64,000 nt of DNA, taken from assembly GCF_013401555.1 (NCBI RefSeq), contig NZ_CP058552.1, positions 2,914,001-2,978,000 of the forward strand. The letters run 5' to 3'. Shown here piece by piece: positions 1-8,425 of the stretch. Position 1 is the first letter of the stretch. Each line of letters opens with the position of its first letter. The DNA comes from Paenibacillus sp. E222 (GTDB lineage Bacteria > Bacillota > Bacilli > Paenibacillales > Paenibacillaceae). Both the position numbers and the translations under genes were made by a program. Under the pieces are notes generated by a model that did no database searches, was not told where the DNA came from, and saw only the letters and a list, made by a program, of their open reading frames with translations.

Positions 1-876
1 GATATGAAAAAGGACAAAGTGACTGAAGACCGGATTATTAGCGGGATGGTAGGGCGTGATCTGACCAGCCGTTATCCGGAGCGTCATGCGAGCATTGGTG
101 AAGTCATCCTGGAAGTGAAGGATTGGACCGTATATCACGAGCATCATGCCGACCGGAAGGTGCTGGATCAGATCAATATGAACATCAGACGAGGCGAGAT
201 TGTAGGCATTGCCGGTTTGATGGGAGCAGGGCGCACGGAGCTTGCGATGAGCATATTTGGCAAATCCTATGGTCGCAGCATATCGGGCCAGCTCATCAAA
301 GAGGGCAAGCCCATTCAGAACAACAGCGTCACGGAGGCGATTCAGAACGGCTTCGCTTACGTGACAGAGGACCGCAAGGAATATGGTCTGATTCTGATGG
401 ACGATATCAAGCGGAACATTTCCCTGACGGGTCTTGGCAAGCTGACCAAAAATGCGGTGGTGAATGAACGGGAGGAAGTGCTGGTAGCCGAGGATATGAA
501 AAAAAGCATGAATATCAAGGCACCTAGCATTTTGCAGAAAACCGGCAATCTGAGCGGAGGGAACCAGCAGAAGGTGGTGCTGAGCAAATGGATTTTTGCC
601 GGACCGGATATTCTCATTCTGGATGAACCGACACGCGGCATCGATGTCGGAGCCAAATTCGAAATTTATACCATTATTCATCGGCTGGCCGCTGAGGGCA
701 AGGGTGTGCTGGTGATCTCATCCGAGCTGCCGGAGGTACTGGGCCTGTGTGACCGAATCTATGTGATGAATGCCGGACGAATCACGGGAGAAGTCAGCCG
801 GGAAGAAGCATCGCAGGAAACGTTGATGAGATATATGACCAAGTCAGGAGGCGGGAAGCATGGAAATGTTAACTAG
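1..876 (+). CDS. mmsA: Multiple-monosaccharide ABC importer ATPase, C-terminal part (MmsA/GguA type)
   Basis: Cytoplasmic ATPase subunit of a CUT2-type sugar importer, cut by the window's left edge. The frame is open from base 1, and the first residues resemble the end of the first ATPase half (MVGRDL followed by RYP), so about 200 residues are missing. Numbered from the ATG at base 4, the second nucleotide-binding half shows GLMGAGRT (Walker-A position, about 71-78), LSGGNQQ signature (183-189) and [12 protein letters not shown] (about 203-214). The second half of such ATPases often has a relaxed Walker A, as here. The stop overlaps the permease start by 17 bases, so the two are translationally coupled. 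Assignment to the MmsA/GguA branch rests mainly on the partner permease. Confidence 0.9.
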   Translation, partial: DMKKDKVTEDRIISGMVGRDLTSRYPERHASIGEVILEVKDWTVYHEHHADRKVLDQINMNIRRGEIVGIAGLMGAGRTELAMSIFGKSYGRSISGQLIKEGKPIQNNSVTEAIQNGFAYVTEDRKEYGLILMDDIKRNISLTGLGKLTKNAVVNEREEVLVAEDMKKSMNIKAPSILQKTGNLSGGNQQKVVLSKWIFAGPDILILDEPTRGIDVGAKFEIYTIIHRLAAEGKGVLVISSELPEVLGLCDRIYVMNAGRITGEVSREEASQETLMRYMTKSGGGKHGNVN

Positions 877-2023
877 ACTGTTCAAAAACAATATACGGCA
901 ATACGGCATGATTATCGCGCTGGTTGTCATTATGCTGCTGTTTGAGGTACTGACCGGGGGACTGCTGCTCAAGCCGATCAACATTACGAATCTGATCTTG
1001 CAAAACAGTTACATTCTTGTACTTGCCATCGGTATGGTGCTTGTCATCATTACCGGACATATTGATCTCTCGGTAGGTTCGATTGCTGCTTTTGTAGGGG
1101 CGGTTGCCGCCATTATGATGGTCGATTGGCAGCTTCCGGCCTGGCTGGCGGTCATTGCTGCTTTGGTGGTCGGTGCGTTAATTGGAGCGTGGCAGGGCTT
1201 CTGGATTGCATATGTACGGATTCCGGCATTTATCGTTACCCTGGCCGGCATGCTGCTCTTCCGTGGTTTGACAATGATTGTGCTGGAGGGCCAGTCAATC
1301 TCTCCTTTTCCAGGAGGGTTTCAGAAAATAAGCTCCGGCTTCCTGCCTGATATTCAAATATCTGGCCTCGGTCTGGTATCGATCATTGTTGGTCTTGTTC
1401 TCACGGTCTGGTATATCGTAAATGAACTGCGGGAGCGCCGTTCCCAGCGAAAATACGGTTTCGAGGTTGTATCTCAGGGGCTCTTCCTGCTCAAGCTGCT
1501 GGTCGTGGCTGTAGTGACGAATTTGTTCACTTTCATGCTTGCGAGCTATGCAGGCATTCCGAATATTCTGATTCTGCTGTTTGTATTAATTGTTGTCTAC
1601 TCCTTCATCATGAACCGCACCGTGATGGGGCGCCATGTATATGCACTGGGAGGCAATGAAAAGGCTGCCGGTCTGTCCGGGGTCAAAACGAAAAAAGTGA
1701 CCTTCTGGGTATTTGTCAACATGGGTGTAATGGCCGCCATTTCCGGTCTGATCTTCGCGGCGCGGCTGAATGCGGCTACGCCAAGAGCCGGTACCAACTT
1801 TGAGCTGGATGCCATTGCAGCCTGCTTTATCGGCGGAGCTTCCGCTTCCGGAGGAATAGGGACCGTATTCGGTGCCATCATCGGTGGTTTGGTCATGGGG
1901 GTTCTGAACAACGGGATGTCCCTGATCGGGTTGGGTATTGACTGGCAGCAGGGCATCAAGGGTTTGGTACTGTTGCTGGCGGTAGCCTTCGATATTTATA
2001 ATAAAAACAAACGATCTGCGTAG
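860..2023 (+). CDS. mmsB: Multiple-monosaccharide ABC importer permease (MmsB/GguB type)
   Basis: Inner-membrane channel subunit of a CUT2 sugar importer, 387 residues and rich in hydrophobic segments. The N-terminal stretch around [22 protein letters not shown] and the motif GHIDLSVGS match the XylH/MmsB family. The length, longer than RbsC, and a charged cytoplasmic insert (about residues 185-205, [10 protein letters not shown]) fit the MmsB subgroup that moves several monosaccharides. The C-terminal [19 protein letters not shown] is the family loop contacting the ATPase. It overlaps the upstream ATPase by 17 bases and is followed by a strong terminator, so it is the last gene of the operon. 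The substrate cannot be fixed without the binding protein, which lies outside the window. Confidence 0.9.
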   Translation: MEMLTRLFKNNIRQYGMIIALVVIMLLFEVLTGGLLLKPINITNLILQNSYILVLAIGMVLVIITGHIDLSVGSIAAFVGAVAAIMMVDWQLPAWLAVIAALVVGALIGAWQGFWIAYVRIPAFIVTLAGMLLFRGLTMIVLEGQSISPFPGGFQKISSGFLPDIQISGLGLVSIIVGLVLTVWYIVNELRERRSQRKYGFEVVSQGLFLLKLLVVAVVTNLFTFMLASYAGIPNILILLFVLIVVYSFIMNRTVMGRHVYALGGNEKAAGLSGVKTKKVTFWVFVNMGVMAAISGLIFAARLNAATPRAGTNFELDAIAACFIGGASASGGIGTVFGAIIGGLVMGVLNNGMSLIGLGIDWQQGIKGLVLLLAVAFDIYNKNKRSA

Positions 2024-2097
2024 TTCTGTGTTGAAATGCAGTTTTGAAGCGGACGCCTCTAGCCTCTAGGATAGATGGAAAGGTATATCGAAATACA

Positions 2098-2135
2098 GAA
2101 ACAGACCGTGATCCGCTGGATCGTGGTCTGTTTTC
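2098..2135 (+). terminator. Rho-independent terminator of the sugar importer operon
   Basis: ACAGACCGTGATCC pairs with GGATCGTGGTCTGT around a GCT loop, with two G-T wobbles, followed by a short T run. It sits between the permease stop and the convergent mgtE stop. Confidence 0.8.
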
Positions 2136-2168
2136 TCTGTGCACTTCTTCGTGTATGAAACAGGAGAT

Positions 2169-3536
2169 TTACATTAAGGCATCCAGAAAACGAGTGGCGA
2201 TACCGAAATAGATAAACAACGACAAAATATCATTCAGCGTTGTGATTAATGGGCCGGAGGCAACCGCAGGGTCTACTTTGAAACGACTGAGCAGAAGAGG
2301 AATGCAAGTACCAGTCAGTGTTCCAATTACGAGAGTGAAGAAAAGGGATACGCCAATAATGGCTCCGAGCAGCCAGTCACCTTGCCAGAAATAAGCGATG
2401 ACCGTAATCAGCAAGCCGCATACAAGTCCAATCAGGGTGCCTACCTTAATCTCCCGTCCAATTAGCGCGAGTACTGTAGCCTTGTCCAGCTTGCGTCCAA
2501 TCAAGCCGCGCACAACGACAGCAAGGGACTGCGTACCCGTATTCCCTGTCATACCGGCGATCATGGGCATGAAGAACGCCAGCGCCACAACCTGATTCAG
2601 CGTGTCCTCAAAAAAATCCACGATGCTGCCCGAGATCAGTCCGATAAATAACAATAAAATCAGCCAAGGAAGGCGACGTCTGACGGCAACTAACGGTTTG
2701 GTATCAAAATCAATGTCTTTACTGCCGCCACCCATCTTGGCGATGTCTTCACTGGCTTCGTCCATAATAATATCAATGACATCATCCATTTGGATAACAC
2801 CGCATAGTCTACGGTTCTCATCCACGACAGGTAGAGCCATAAACTCATAACGCTGCAGCAGCTGTGCAGCTTCTTCCTGGTCCATATCAACTGTTGCATG
2901 GATGACACGCCGGGTCATCAGCTCTTCTACTTTGGTCTTGTCATCTGCCTGGGCAAGGGTTTGATAGCTCACGACTCCAACCAGTTTACCTTCATCGTCG
3001 GTGACATACAGATAACTGGTTGCAGGAATCAGCGTAGCCTGTGGTTCTCTCAGCGCTTCCTTTGCAGTTTCATGCGATAACAGGGTACGATAGCGATCGG
3101 TCATAATTCGTCCTGCCGTCTCCGGTGGATAGTTCAGCACGGAGCGGATAATTGAAGAGTGATCCAGATTCATCGTAGATAGCAGTTCTTCTCTGCGTTT
3201 GAGAGGCAGATCATGCATGAAGCGAATCAGATCACTTTTGTCCATTTGCTGCATGACTTCAAGGGTGCGTTCCGGGCCTAACTGTTCGAATAGATGTACC
3301 TGTTCGTGAAGCGTGAGCGCTTCTGCCATGTCGGCGAGAACGTCCGGTTTGAATAAGAGTAAGAATCGTTTTGTCTCTTGTTCAGGGAACTTTTTATATA
3401 CGAGAGAAAGGTCGTAGGGATGCAGTTCTTTGGCCCATTTGTAAAACTCGGTCAAGTTTTGGGTTTGCACGAATTGCACAAGGAGCTCCGTAATCTCTTC
3501 AACCGAAACATCTTTTTTGGGATGGGATCGATTCAT
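2169..3536 (-). CDS. mgtE: Magnesium transporter MgtE
   Basis: Mg2+-gated magnesium channel of the inner membrane, 455 residues, the usual MgtE length. An N-terminal helical domain (about 1-135) and two CBS domains (about 136-265) form the cytoplasmic Mg2+ sensor. The membrane part follows from PWLILLLFIG and contains the signature GNTGTQS in the pore region. The start ATG has AAAGGAG seven bases upstream. Homologues are often controlled by an M-box riboswitch. I looked for its conserved GTTAGGTGAGGCTCC block on the minus strand upstream and did not find it, so control here is unknown. It is convergent with the sugar importer. Confidence 0.95.
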   Translation of the reverse strand: MNRSHPKKDVSVEEITELLVQFVQTQNLTEFYKWAKELHPYDLSLVYKKFPEQETKRFLLLFKPDVLADMAEALTLHEQVHLFEQLGPERTLEVMQQMDKSDLIRFMHDLPLKRREELLSTMNLDHSSIIRSVLNYPPETAGRIMTDRYRTLLSHETAKEALREPQATLIPATSYLYVTDDEGKLVGVVSYQTLAQADDKTKVEELMTRRVIHATVDMDQEEAAQLLQRYEFMALPVVDENRRLCGVIQMDDVIDIIMDEASEDIAKMGGGSKDIDFDTKPLVAVRRRLPWLILLLFIGLISGSIVDFFEDTLNQVVALAFFMPMIAGMTGNTGTQSLAVVVRGLIGRKLDKATVLALIGREIKVGTLIGLVCGLLITVIAYFWQGDWLLGAIIGVSLFFTLVIGTLTGTCIPLLLSRFKVDPAVASGPLITTLNDILSLFIYFGIATRFLDALM

Positions 3537-3609
3537 ATGTAGTCTCCTTTCTAGATGGGTTCAACAAATGAATATTTACACTGGCACTCCGATGACAGAA
3601 CAACCTTCC

Positions 3610-3722
3610 GATCGCTGTTATCCCCAGATTTCTTTGATTCCTTTCTGAAAAGGGAAAATCCGGGGATAGCGTATGCTTCCGATGTAGCTTTCTTTCAGAA
3701 AGCTTTTAGGCGAACGCTTCGC
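3610..3722. repeat. Hairpin-rich intergenic element between mgtE and the alkD-like gene
   Basis: The 405-base gap 3537-3941 holds no convincing gene. It has a long interrupted inverted repeat: the arm at 3610-3631 (core TATCCCCAGATTT) pairs with 3656-3675 (core AAATCCGGGGATA), with an inner CCTTT CTGA AAAGG hairpin. Two further hairpins follow: AGCTTTCT TTC AGAAAGCT (3686-3704) and GCGAA CGC TTCGC (3710-3722). The arrangement resembles a repetitive extragenic element rather than a single terminator. A 100-codon frame at 3555-3857 crosses it without a ribosome site and is not believed. Confidence 0.55.
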
Positions 3723-3941
3723 TTCTTCAGGTTATTTCTGTCCTCTCCGTTATTGTGTAAATGTTTGGTTGAACATATTTCAAATGGTTTCAACTCCGTA
3801 TTCTTAAACGAAAAGGAATGGCAGTTAAACAACGACCACCGGAAAAGGATATTGTAATCTTGCTAAAACATTCGATATGGGCTTACAAATGGATGCTGCC
3901 GGGATATACTTGATCTAGAAAACCCGATGAGGAGGAGACAT

Positions 3942-4646
3942 GTGGAATCGGTTGTAAGAACACAATTGTTATCTCTGGTCGAACCGGAATATCAGAAATT
4001 CTCGGCTGCGCTCATTCCGAATATCACGAATCTGCTAGGTGTGAGACTGCCTGAAATACGCAAGATGGCGAAACAAATCGTCAAAGAGGACTGGCGTGCC
4101 TATCTGAAAACAGCTGATGATGATTATTTTGAAGAAGTGATGTTGCAAGCGATGGTTATCGGTCATGCCCAAGCGGATATTGAGGAACTTCTGCAGCATA
4201 TTGCCTGGTTTGTTCCCAAAATAGATAACTGGTCGGTATGTGACAGCTTCTGCGGTGGTTTGAAATATACAAAGACACATCTGGATGAGGTATGGCATTT
4301 CTTGCAGCCCTATCTGGTATCCAACCAGGAGTATGACATTCGCTTCGGGGTTGTGATGCTGTTGAACTTTTATATGGAAGAAAAATATATCAGCAGAGTG
4401 CTTGCTTCATTAGATACCATTCATCACGAAGGGTACTATGTGAAAATGGCAGTGGCCTGGGCAATTTCCATCGCTTATGTGAAACAGCCAGCAGCCACGA
4501 TGCGTTATTTGCAGGACAACACATTGGACGATTTTACGTATAATAAGGCTCTTCAGAAAATAACGGAGTCCTATCGTGTTGATCCGGAGACGAAGCAGAT
4601 CATCCGTAGCATGAAGCGAAAAGTGAAAAAAACGGTTCGTGTGTAG
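3942..4646 (+). CDS. DNA alkylation repair protein, AlkD-like
   Basis: HEAT-repeat DNA glycosylase family that removes bulky or cationic alkylated bases; 234 residues, normal for AlkD. Near the N-terminus LLGVRLPEIRKMAKQI is the family's conserved entry helix. The core WSVCDSFCGG contains the aspartate expected at the active site. I chose the GTG at 3942 rather than the ATG at 3927, because AGGAGGAGA (3930-3938) lies inside the longer version and is placed to serve the GTG. It is followed after 63 bases by ogt, another alkylation-repair gene, so the two probably act together. Family assignment is firm; the exact substrate range is not. Confidence 0.9.
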   Translation: MESVVRTQLLSLVEPEYQKFSAALIPNITNLLGVRLPEIRKMAKQIVKEDWRAYLKTADDDYFEEVMLQAMVIGHAQADIEELLQHIAWFVPKIDNWSVCDSFCGGLKYTKTHLDEVWHFLQPYLVSNQEYDIRFGVVMLLNFYMEEKYISRVLASLDTIHHEGYYVKMAVAWAISIAYVKQPAATMRYLQDNTLDDFTYNKALQKITESYRVDPETKQIIRSMKRKVKKTVRV

Positions 4647-4709
4647 TATGTGTGCATAACGAAAAAAAGAAACCAGATATAAACCTGCAGGGGAAAGGAC
4701 GATAAACGT

Positions 4710-5264
4710 ATGAGAAAGAGCATCATGTGGACCAAAATGGAATTAGACGGTCGTCCGTGGGTATTGCTTGCCACCGAAAAAGGGTTATGCCGGGTCATTA
4801 TGCCCAATGAAACGCTGGAAGATTGGAGCAGCTGGATTGGACGAATTGCTCCTGGAGTGGAGCTCGAAGAGAACGAATCAGCGTTGAAGCAGACAGGCAT
4901 GATGGATTGGCTGCAATCCTATTTTGCCGGAGACAAAGTGGCTTTTACAGATACAATCCCGCTCGATCTGATTGGAACGGCATTCCAACAGCAGGTATGG
5001 ACAGAGTTGGGAAATGTTCCTTATGGTGAGACAAGAACCTATGGCGACATTGCGGCTGCGGTGGGAAGACCTTCAGCGGTGCGAGCTGTTGGGGCAGCCA
5101 ATGGAGCCAACCCCGTTCCGGTACTGCTGCCGTGTCATCGCATAATCGGTGCCAACCGCAAGCTGACCGGTTTTCGCGGAGGACTGGAGATGAAGCGAAG
5201 ACTGCTGGACATTGAACAGATCGAAGGCGTGACCAATGGCGGGCATGCGCGGTTTAATTTCTGA
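4710..5264 (+). CDS. ogt: Methylated-DNA--protein-cysteine methyltransferase
   Basis: Suicidal repair protein that transfers the methyl group from O6-methylguanine (and O4-methylthymine) to its own cysteine. Active-site motif PCHRI spans residues 141-145 with acceptor C142. The upstream FQQQVWTEL and VPYGETRTYGDIA are the usual DNA-binding helix-turn-helix segments of the C-terminal domain. At 184 residues it has a complete, poorly conserved N-terminal domain. AAAGGA precedes the ATG. It follows the AlkD-like gene on the same strand and is closed by a strong terminator, so the pair may be one small repair operon. Confidence 0.95.
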   Translation: MRKSIMWTKMELDGRPWVLLATEKGLCRVIMPNETLEDWSSWIGRIAPGVELEENESALKQTGMMDWLQSYFAGDKVAFTDTIPLDLIGTAFQQQVWTELGNVPYGETRTYGDIAAAVGRPSAVRAVGAANGANPVPVLLPCHRIIGANRKLTGFRGGLEMKRRLLDIEQIEGVTNGGHARFNF

Positions 5265-5333
5265 TCATCATATTTTCATATAAAAAAGAAGCAGTGAACT
5301 ATCGCTAAGTGCTTCGCTCGGTTCTCAATCTGT

Positions 5334-5361
5334 ACAGGCACTTCCTAGTGCCTGTTTTTTT
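5334..5361 (+). terminator. Rho-independent terminator after ogt
   Basis: Perfect nine-base stem ACAGGCACT / AGTGCCTGT with loop TCCT, then a run of T residues. Confidence 0.9.
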
Positions 5362-5443
5362 GCATTGTCTACGGTTAACGGTTAGAAGAATGGATGCTAA
5401 ACGGAAATATCGCGGAAGTTTTCTTTTCCTTCTGAGTCACGAT

Positions 5444-5638
5444 GCTACCGAATCTCCTACACCTTATTGTGACCAATAGCGTGATATGCAAAAGCTAACG
5501 AACGTCAGGCGCCTTATTCCGGTAAAAACCTGCAGATTGATGCGCTAAGACTCACAAAGCAAGGGAATAAGGTGTCTGTGGTTCATTACGATGATTGATC
5601 CGTGGAATTTCGCTAAATAGGGTGTTCTGGATTCGTTA
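5444..5638. repeat. Nested inverted-repeat intergenic element
   Basis: The 571-base gap 5265-5835 has no gene before 5754. It contains four related arms ordered L1-L2-R1-R2. L2 (5494-5520, ending CACCTTATT-like GCGCCTTATTCC) and R1 (5564-5590, starting GGAATAAGGTGT) pair at 20 of 27 positions. L1 (5444-5468, ending ACACCTTATT) and R2 (5616-5638, starting AATAGGGTGT and ending TTCGTTA) are degenerate outer copies. Each arm runs from a TAACGAA-like end to a CCTTATT core. The differences inside stems are mostly transitions, which points to an old hairpin element. From memory, similar sequences are common between Paenibacillus genes, but I cannot check that here. Confidence 0.65.
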
Positions 5639-5706
5639 AAATAATAATGATTGGCTGGGAGCTGTCACTGTAAATGGCTCAAACGATCCTAAAATTTTCG
5701 TATATA

Positions 5707-5733
5707 CCACATTTTGGGTTATGATGGACATAG
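5707..5733 (+). promoter_or_regulatory. Promoter-like sequence, first copy
   Basis: CCACATTTTGGGTTATGATG and the next seven bases recur at 7949 with one difference over 27 bases. TATGAT fits a sigma-A -10 box; the -35 box is weak (TTCGTA at 17 bases). It lies upstream of short ORFs that lead into the DUF1361 gene. Confidence 0.5.
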
Positions 5734-5753
5734 ATTATTAGGAAGGCGGAGTC

Positions 5754-5839
5754 ATGGTTCGTTTATGAGATCGATGATCAGGGGATCCGGACTGCTCAGG
5801 CATACCACCAAGGAAAGGGAAATGGAAGGGAAGAAATGA
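5754..5839 (+). other. Two short overlapping ORFs leading into the DUF1361 gene
   Basis: A good ribosome site (GGAAGGCGG) precedes ATG GTT CGT TTA TGA (5754-5768), a four-residue ORF. Its stop overlaps, as ATGA, the start of a 24-residue ORF (5765-5839, beginning MRSMIRG). The stop of that ORF again overlaps, as ATGA, the start of the DUF1361 gene at 5836. This could be a translationally coupled leader, or debris of an older gene; neither peptide is recognisable. Confidence 0.4.
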
Positions 5840-6537
5840 ACAATCATAAAAATACATTTTATTTAAAATTGAGTAGTGTTTTAATCATTGCTACCATAGG
5901 CTGCCTGCTTGTTGCTGTCAACTTGCGTACCAAATCAGACACAAACATGTATCAATTTTTGACGTGGGACATTTTCTTAGCATGGGTTCCATTCATCATT
6001 TCATCAACAATTAGTTATGTATACCATCTGAAACTTACAAAAACGAGTATCGCATTGGTCGGGGTGATGTGTGCAGGCTGGTTGTTCTTGCTACCGAATT
6101 CGGCATATCTTTTCACAGAAATTCTGCATGCATTCAGATACTTTGATTCTCAAGAGGAAACTAAATTCTGGGTTAATATTGATTTTTGGTATAGCCTCAG
6201 CCTAACGTTTGTCGTAGCTATACTGGGTTTAATTCTGTCCATTTGCTCGATACATCAAATCCACAGATTGTTAAATAAACGTTTAAACCCATTTAGCAGC
6301 ATGGTAGTTGTAGGCGTTATTTTACTCCTGAGCAGTCTAGGAGTATACATCGGGAGATTTAATCGGTGGAATAGTTGGGATGTCTTGAAGCAGCCTGGAC
6401 TCATTTTGAAGGATATCATGAATGATTTAAGTGCAGGCAACAGCATTCTGGTTGAGTTTGTGGCTTTGGTATTTGTGATTCAAGCTTTGGGATATATCAC
6501 ACTTCGTATACTAACGGGGAGGGCCAATAATATCTAA
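5836..6537 (+). CDS. DUF1361 integral membrane protein
   Basis: Polytopic membrane protein of unknown function, 233 residues with about six to seven hydrophobic segments. Family marks are WDIFLAWVPF near residue 45, GWLFLLPNSAYLFTE near 85-100, and GVYIGRFNRWNSWDV near 180, which match the DUF1361 pattern. The ATG is preceded by GGAAGGGAAG and overlaps the stop of a 24-residue upstream ORF. Nothing nearby indicates its role; the next gene is an unrelated amidohydrolase. Confidence 0.85.
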   Translation: MNNHKNTFYLKLSSVLIIATIGCLLVAVNLRTKSDTNMYQFLTWDIFLAWVPFIISSTISYVYHLKLTKTSIALVGVMCAGWLFLLPNSAYLFTEILHAFRYFDSQEETKFWVNIDFWYSLSLTFVVAILGLILSICSIHQIHRLLNKRLNPFSSMVVVGVILLLSSLGVYIGRFNRWNSWDVLKQPGLILKDIMNDLSAGNSILVEFVALVFVIQALGYITLRILTGRANNI

Positions 6538-6660
6538 ACGATAATCGTATGGAACACCAACGTTTTAACTATTTTTGCTGAATGAAGTCCTATGGTACCA
6601 TTGACCACAGATGAATCGGTACTCGATGCACGATAGACCGAGTGGAAAGAGGGAGTGACC

Positions 6661-7884
6661 ATGTTGAAGCAGGAATACTGGTTAACCAACGTATTATTGG
6701 AGCAAAGTTATGTAATGGAAGACGGGCAGGTAACGGGCACCCGGACAAGCCTTGGTCATCTGCGGATTGAAGATGGAGTCATTGCAGCTATTGTGGATGG
6801 GGATATGGAATTAACAAGCGAGTTGCCACAGGTTGATGGTAAAGGACTGCTGCTGTTGCCTTCGTTCGAGGAAGGACATATTCATTTGGATAAAACGTAT
6901 TACGACGGACCATGGAAAGCGGTGCGACGCATCTCCAGCATTTTCGAACGGATCGAAGAAGAGGAAGTATTGCTGCCCAAGCTGTTACCCCATGCCAAAC
7001 GTCAGGCGGAGAGCATTCTGAGCCTGATTCAAGGGTATGGGTCCACTCATGTGCGCAGTCATTGCAATATTGAACCGGTTAGCGGGTTGAAACGGCTGGA
7101 AGCGACGAAGCAGGCATTGGAGACATTTTCGGGCAAAATATCCGCTGAAATCGTCGCTTTCCCGCAGCATGGACTTCTCCGCTCTAAATCGGTTGAACTC
7201 ATGCGTCAAGCCATGGCGGAAGGGGCCACTCATGTAGGTGGACTTGATCCTCACACTGTGGACGAGCATATCGAGAAATCGCTAAATGCAATGGTCGAAC
7301 TGGCTGTTCAGTATCAGGCAGGCATCGATATTCATTTGCATGAATCCGGAGAACCGGGTAAACAAACATTGCTGCGGTTGGCTGATTTGACTGAAGAAGC
7401 GGGACTTCAGGGCAAAGTTACCGTAAGCCATGCGTTCTGGTTCGCCCGCGCGGAACAGCAGGAAACGGAAGATATGGCCAAACGAATGGCCTCCCTTGGT
7501 ATGAGCGTTGTTTCGACCGTGCCTATCGGTAAAATGATGATGCCCCTTCCGATGCTCCATCGACATGGGGTGAACGTGAAGCTGGCGACAGATAGCTTGA
7601 CGGATCATTGGTCTCCATTTGGCAATGGGGATCAACTGGAGAAAGCGGGTCGTTTCGCCGAACTGTACGGGTTTAACGATGAGCTGTCCTTGTCTCAGTC
7701 GCTTGCATTTGTCACAGGTGGGATGACAACGCTAGATTCTAAGGGACAACAGGTGTGGCCGAAGGTAGGGGACACGGCTAGCTTTATATTAGTTCACGCA
7801 AGTTGTTCTGCGGAAGCTGTTGCCAGAAGATCTGCACGACAGGCGGTATGGTACAGAGGGCAGTTGGTGAGCGGATCTTTGTAG
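6661..7884 (+). CDS. Amidohydrolase, cytosine-deaminase-like
   Basis: Metal-dependent hydrolase of the amidohydrolase superfamily, 407 residues, cytoplasmic. Metal ligands are visible: HIHLDK (HxH pair), H in DIHLHESGEPG, H in VSHAFWF and the aspartate in ATDSLTDHWSPFGNGD. These are the marks of the CodA-like deaminase branch, acting on C-N bonds of cyclic amines or amides; the substrate is not predictable. The ATG at 6661 is preferred over the GTG at 6655 because AGAGGGAG ends at 6655. A palindromic terminator follows directly, so it is probably a single-gene unit. Confidence 0.8.
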   Translation: MLKQEYWLTNVLLEQSYVMEDGQVTGTRTSLGHLRIEDGVIAAIVDGDMELTSELPQVDGKGLLLLPSFEEGHIHLDKTYYDGPWKAVRRISSIFERIEEEEVLLPKLLPHAKRQAESILSLIQGYGSTHVRSHCNIEPVSGLKRLEATKQALETFSGKISAEIVAFPQHGLLRSKSVELMRQAMAEGATHVGGLDPHTVDEHIEKSLNAMVELAVQYQAGIDIHLHESGEPGKQTLLRLADLTEEAGLQGKVTVSHAFWFARAEQQETEDMAKRMASLGMSVVSTVPIGKMMMPLPMLHRHGVNVKLATDSLTDHWSPFGNGDQLEKAGRFAELYGFNDELSLSQSLAFVTGGMTTLDSKGQQVWPKVGDTASFILVHASCSAEAVARRSARQAVWYRGQLVSGSL

Positions 7885-7912
7885 GTCATAGGGAAATGGT
7901 ACCGACATATGA

Positions 7913-7936
7913 AACCACGAATATTCGTGGTTTTTT
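7913..7936 (+). terminator. Terminator after the amidohydrolase
   Basis: AACCACGAAT followed directly by its complement ATTCGTGGTT, then a T run; the central bases would form the loop. Confidence 0.85.
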
Positions 7937-7948
7937 GTGTTGCGTATT

Positions 7949-7975
7949 CCACATTTTGGGTTATGATGGACGTAG
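7949..7975 (+). promoter_or_regulatory. Promoter-like sequence, second copy
   Basis: Same 27-base sequence as at 5707 apart from one base. TTGCGT lies 16 bases before TATGAT, a plausible sigma-A promoter. It feeds the acetyltransferase gene that starts at 7992 behind GGGAGGAG. Confidence 0.6.
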
Positions 7976-7991
7976 TTTAATGGGAGGAGCA

Positions 7992-8402
7992 ATGACAATG
8001 AAAATTATACATGCTGATGAAACCGATTACAGTTATATTCTTGAACGAGATCGACATATCCATCCTTCGCTTGTGGAGACAAAGATCAAAGAGAACGAAA
8101 TCCTGATGATATGGGAGCAAGAATCAAGAATTGGATGGATGAGGTACGGGTATTTTTGGGATAACATTCCTTTCATGAATATGATCTGGATCGACGAGCC
8201 CTATCGGAGTGGAGGGATTGGCAGAGCCGTCGTACAGCACTGGGAGCACCTGATGAAGCAAAAAGGGTTTGATACGGTAATGACTTCTACACAGTCAGAT
8301 GAACATGCACAACACTTTTATAGAAAATTGGGGTATGTTGATGCAGGCTCTCTATTGCTGGAAACGCAGCCTTTGGAGATTATTTTGATCAAAAAAATCT
8401 AG
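7992..8402 (+). CDS. GNAT acetyltransferase (136 residues)
   Basis: Transfers an acetyl group from acetyl-CoA to an unknown amine. The acetyl-CoA loop is seen as YRSGGIGRAVVQHW, followed by the family's C-terminal AQHFYRKLGY. The start at 7992 is set by GGGAGGAG just upstream; a longer open frame from 7803 runs through the preceding terminator and is not the gene. It is the first of several small GNAT genes in this region and has its own promoter-like sequence. Confidence 0.85.
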   Translation: MTMKIIHADETDYSYILERDRHIHPSLVETKIKENEILMIWEQESRIGWMRYGYFWDNIPFMNMIWIDEPYRSGGIGRAVVQHWEHLMKQKGFDTVMTSTQSDEHAQHFYRKLGYVDAGSLLLETQPLEIILIKKI

Positions 8403-8425
8403 TCATTTAATTCAAGGGGAAATAT

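Noticed and set aside
3555..3857. Open frame of 100 codons on the plus strand between mgtE and the alkD-like gene
   Set aside because: No ribosome site, runs through several hairpins of a repeat-like element, and has no recognisable protein pattern.
3537..3926. M-box Mg2+ riboswitch expected upstream of mgtE
   Set aside because: The conserved GTTAGGTGAGGCTCC-type block is not present on the minus strand; the hairpins there do not match.
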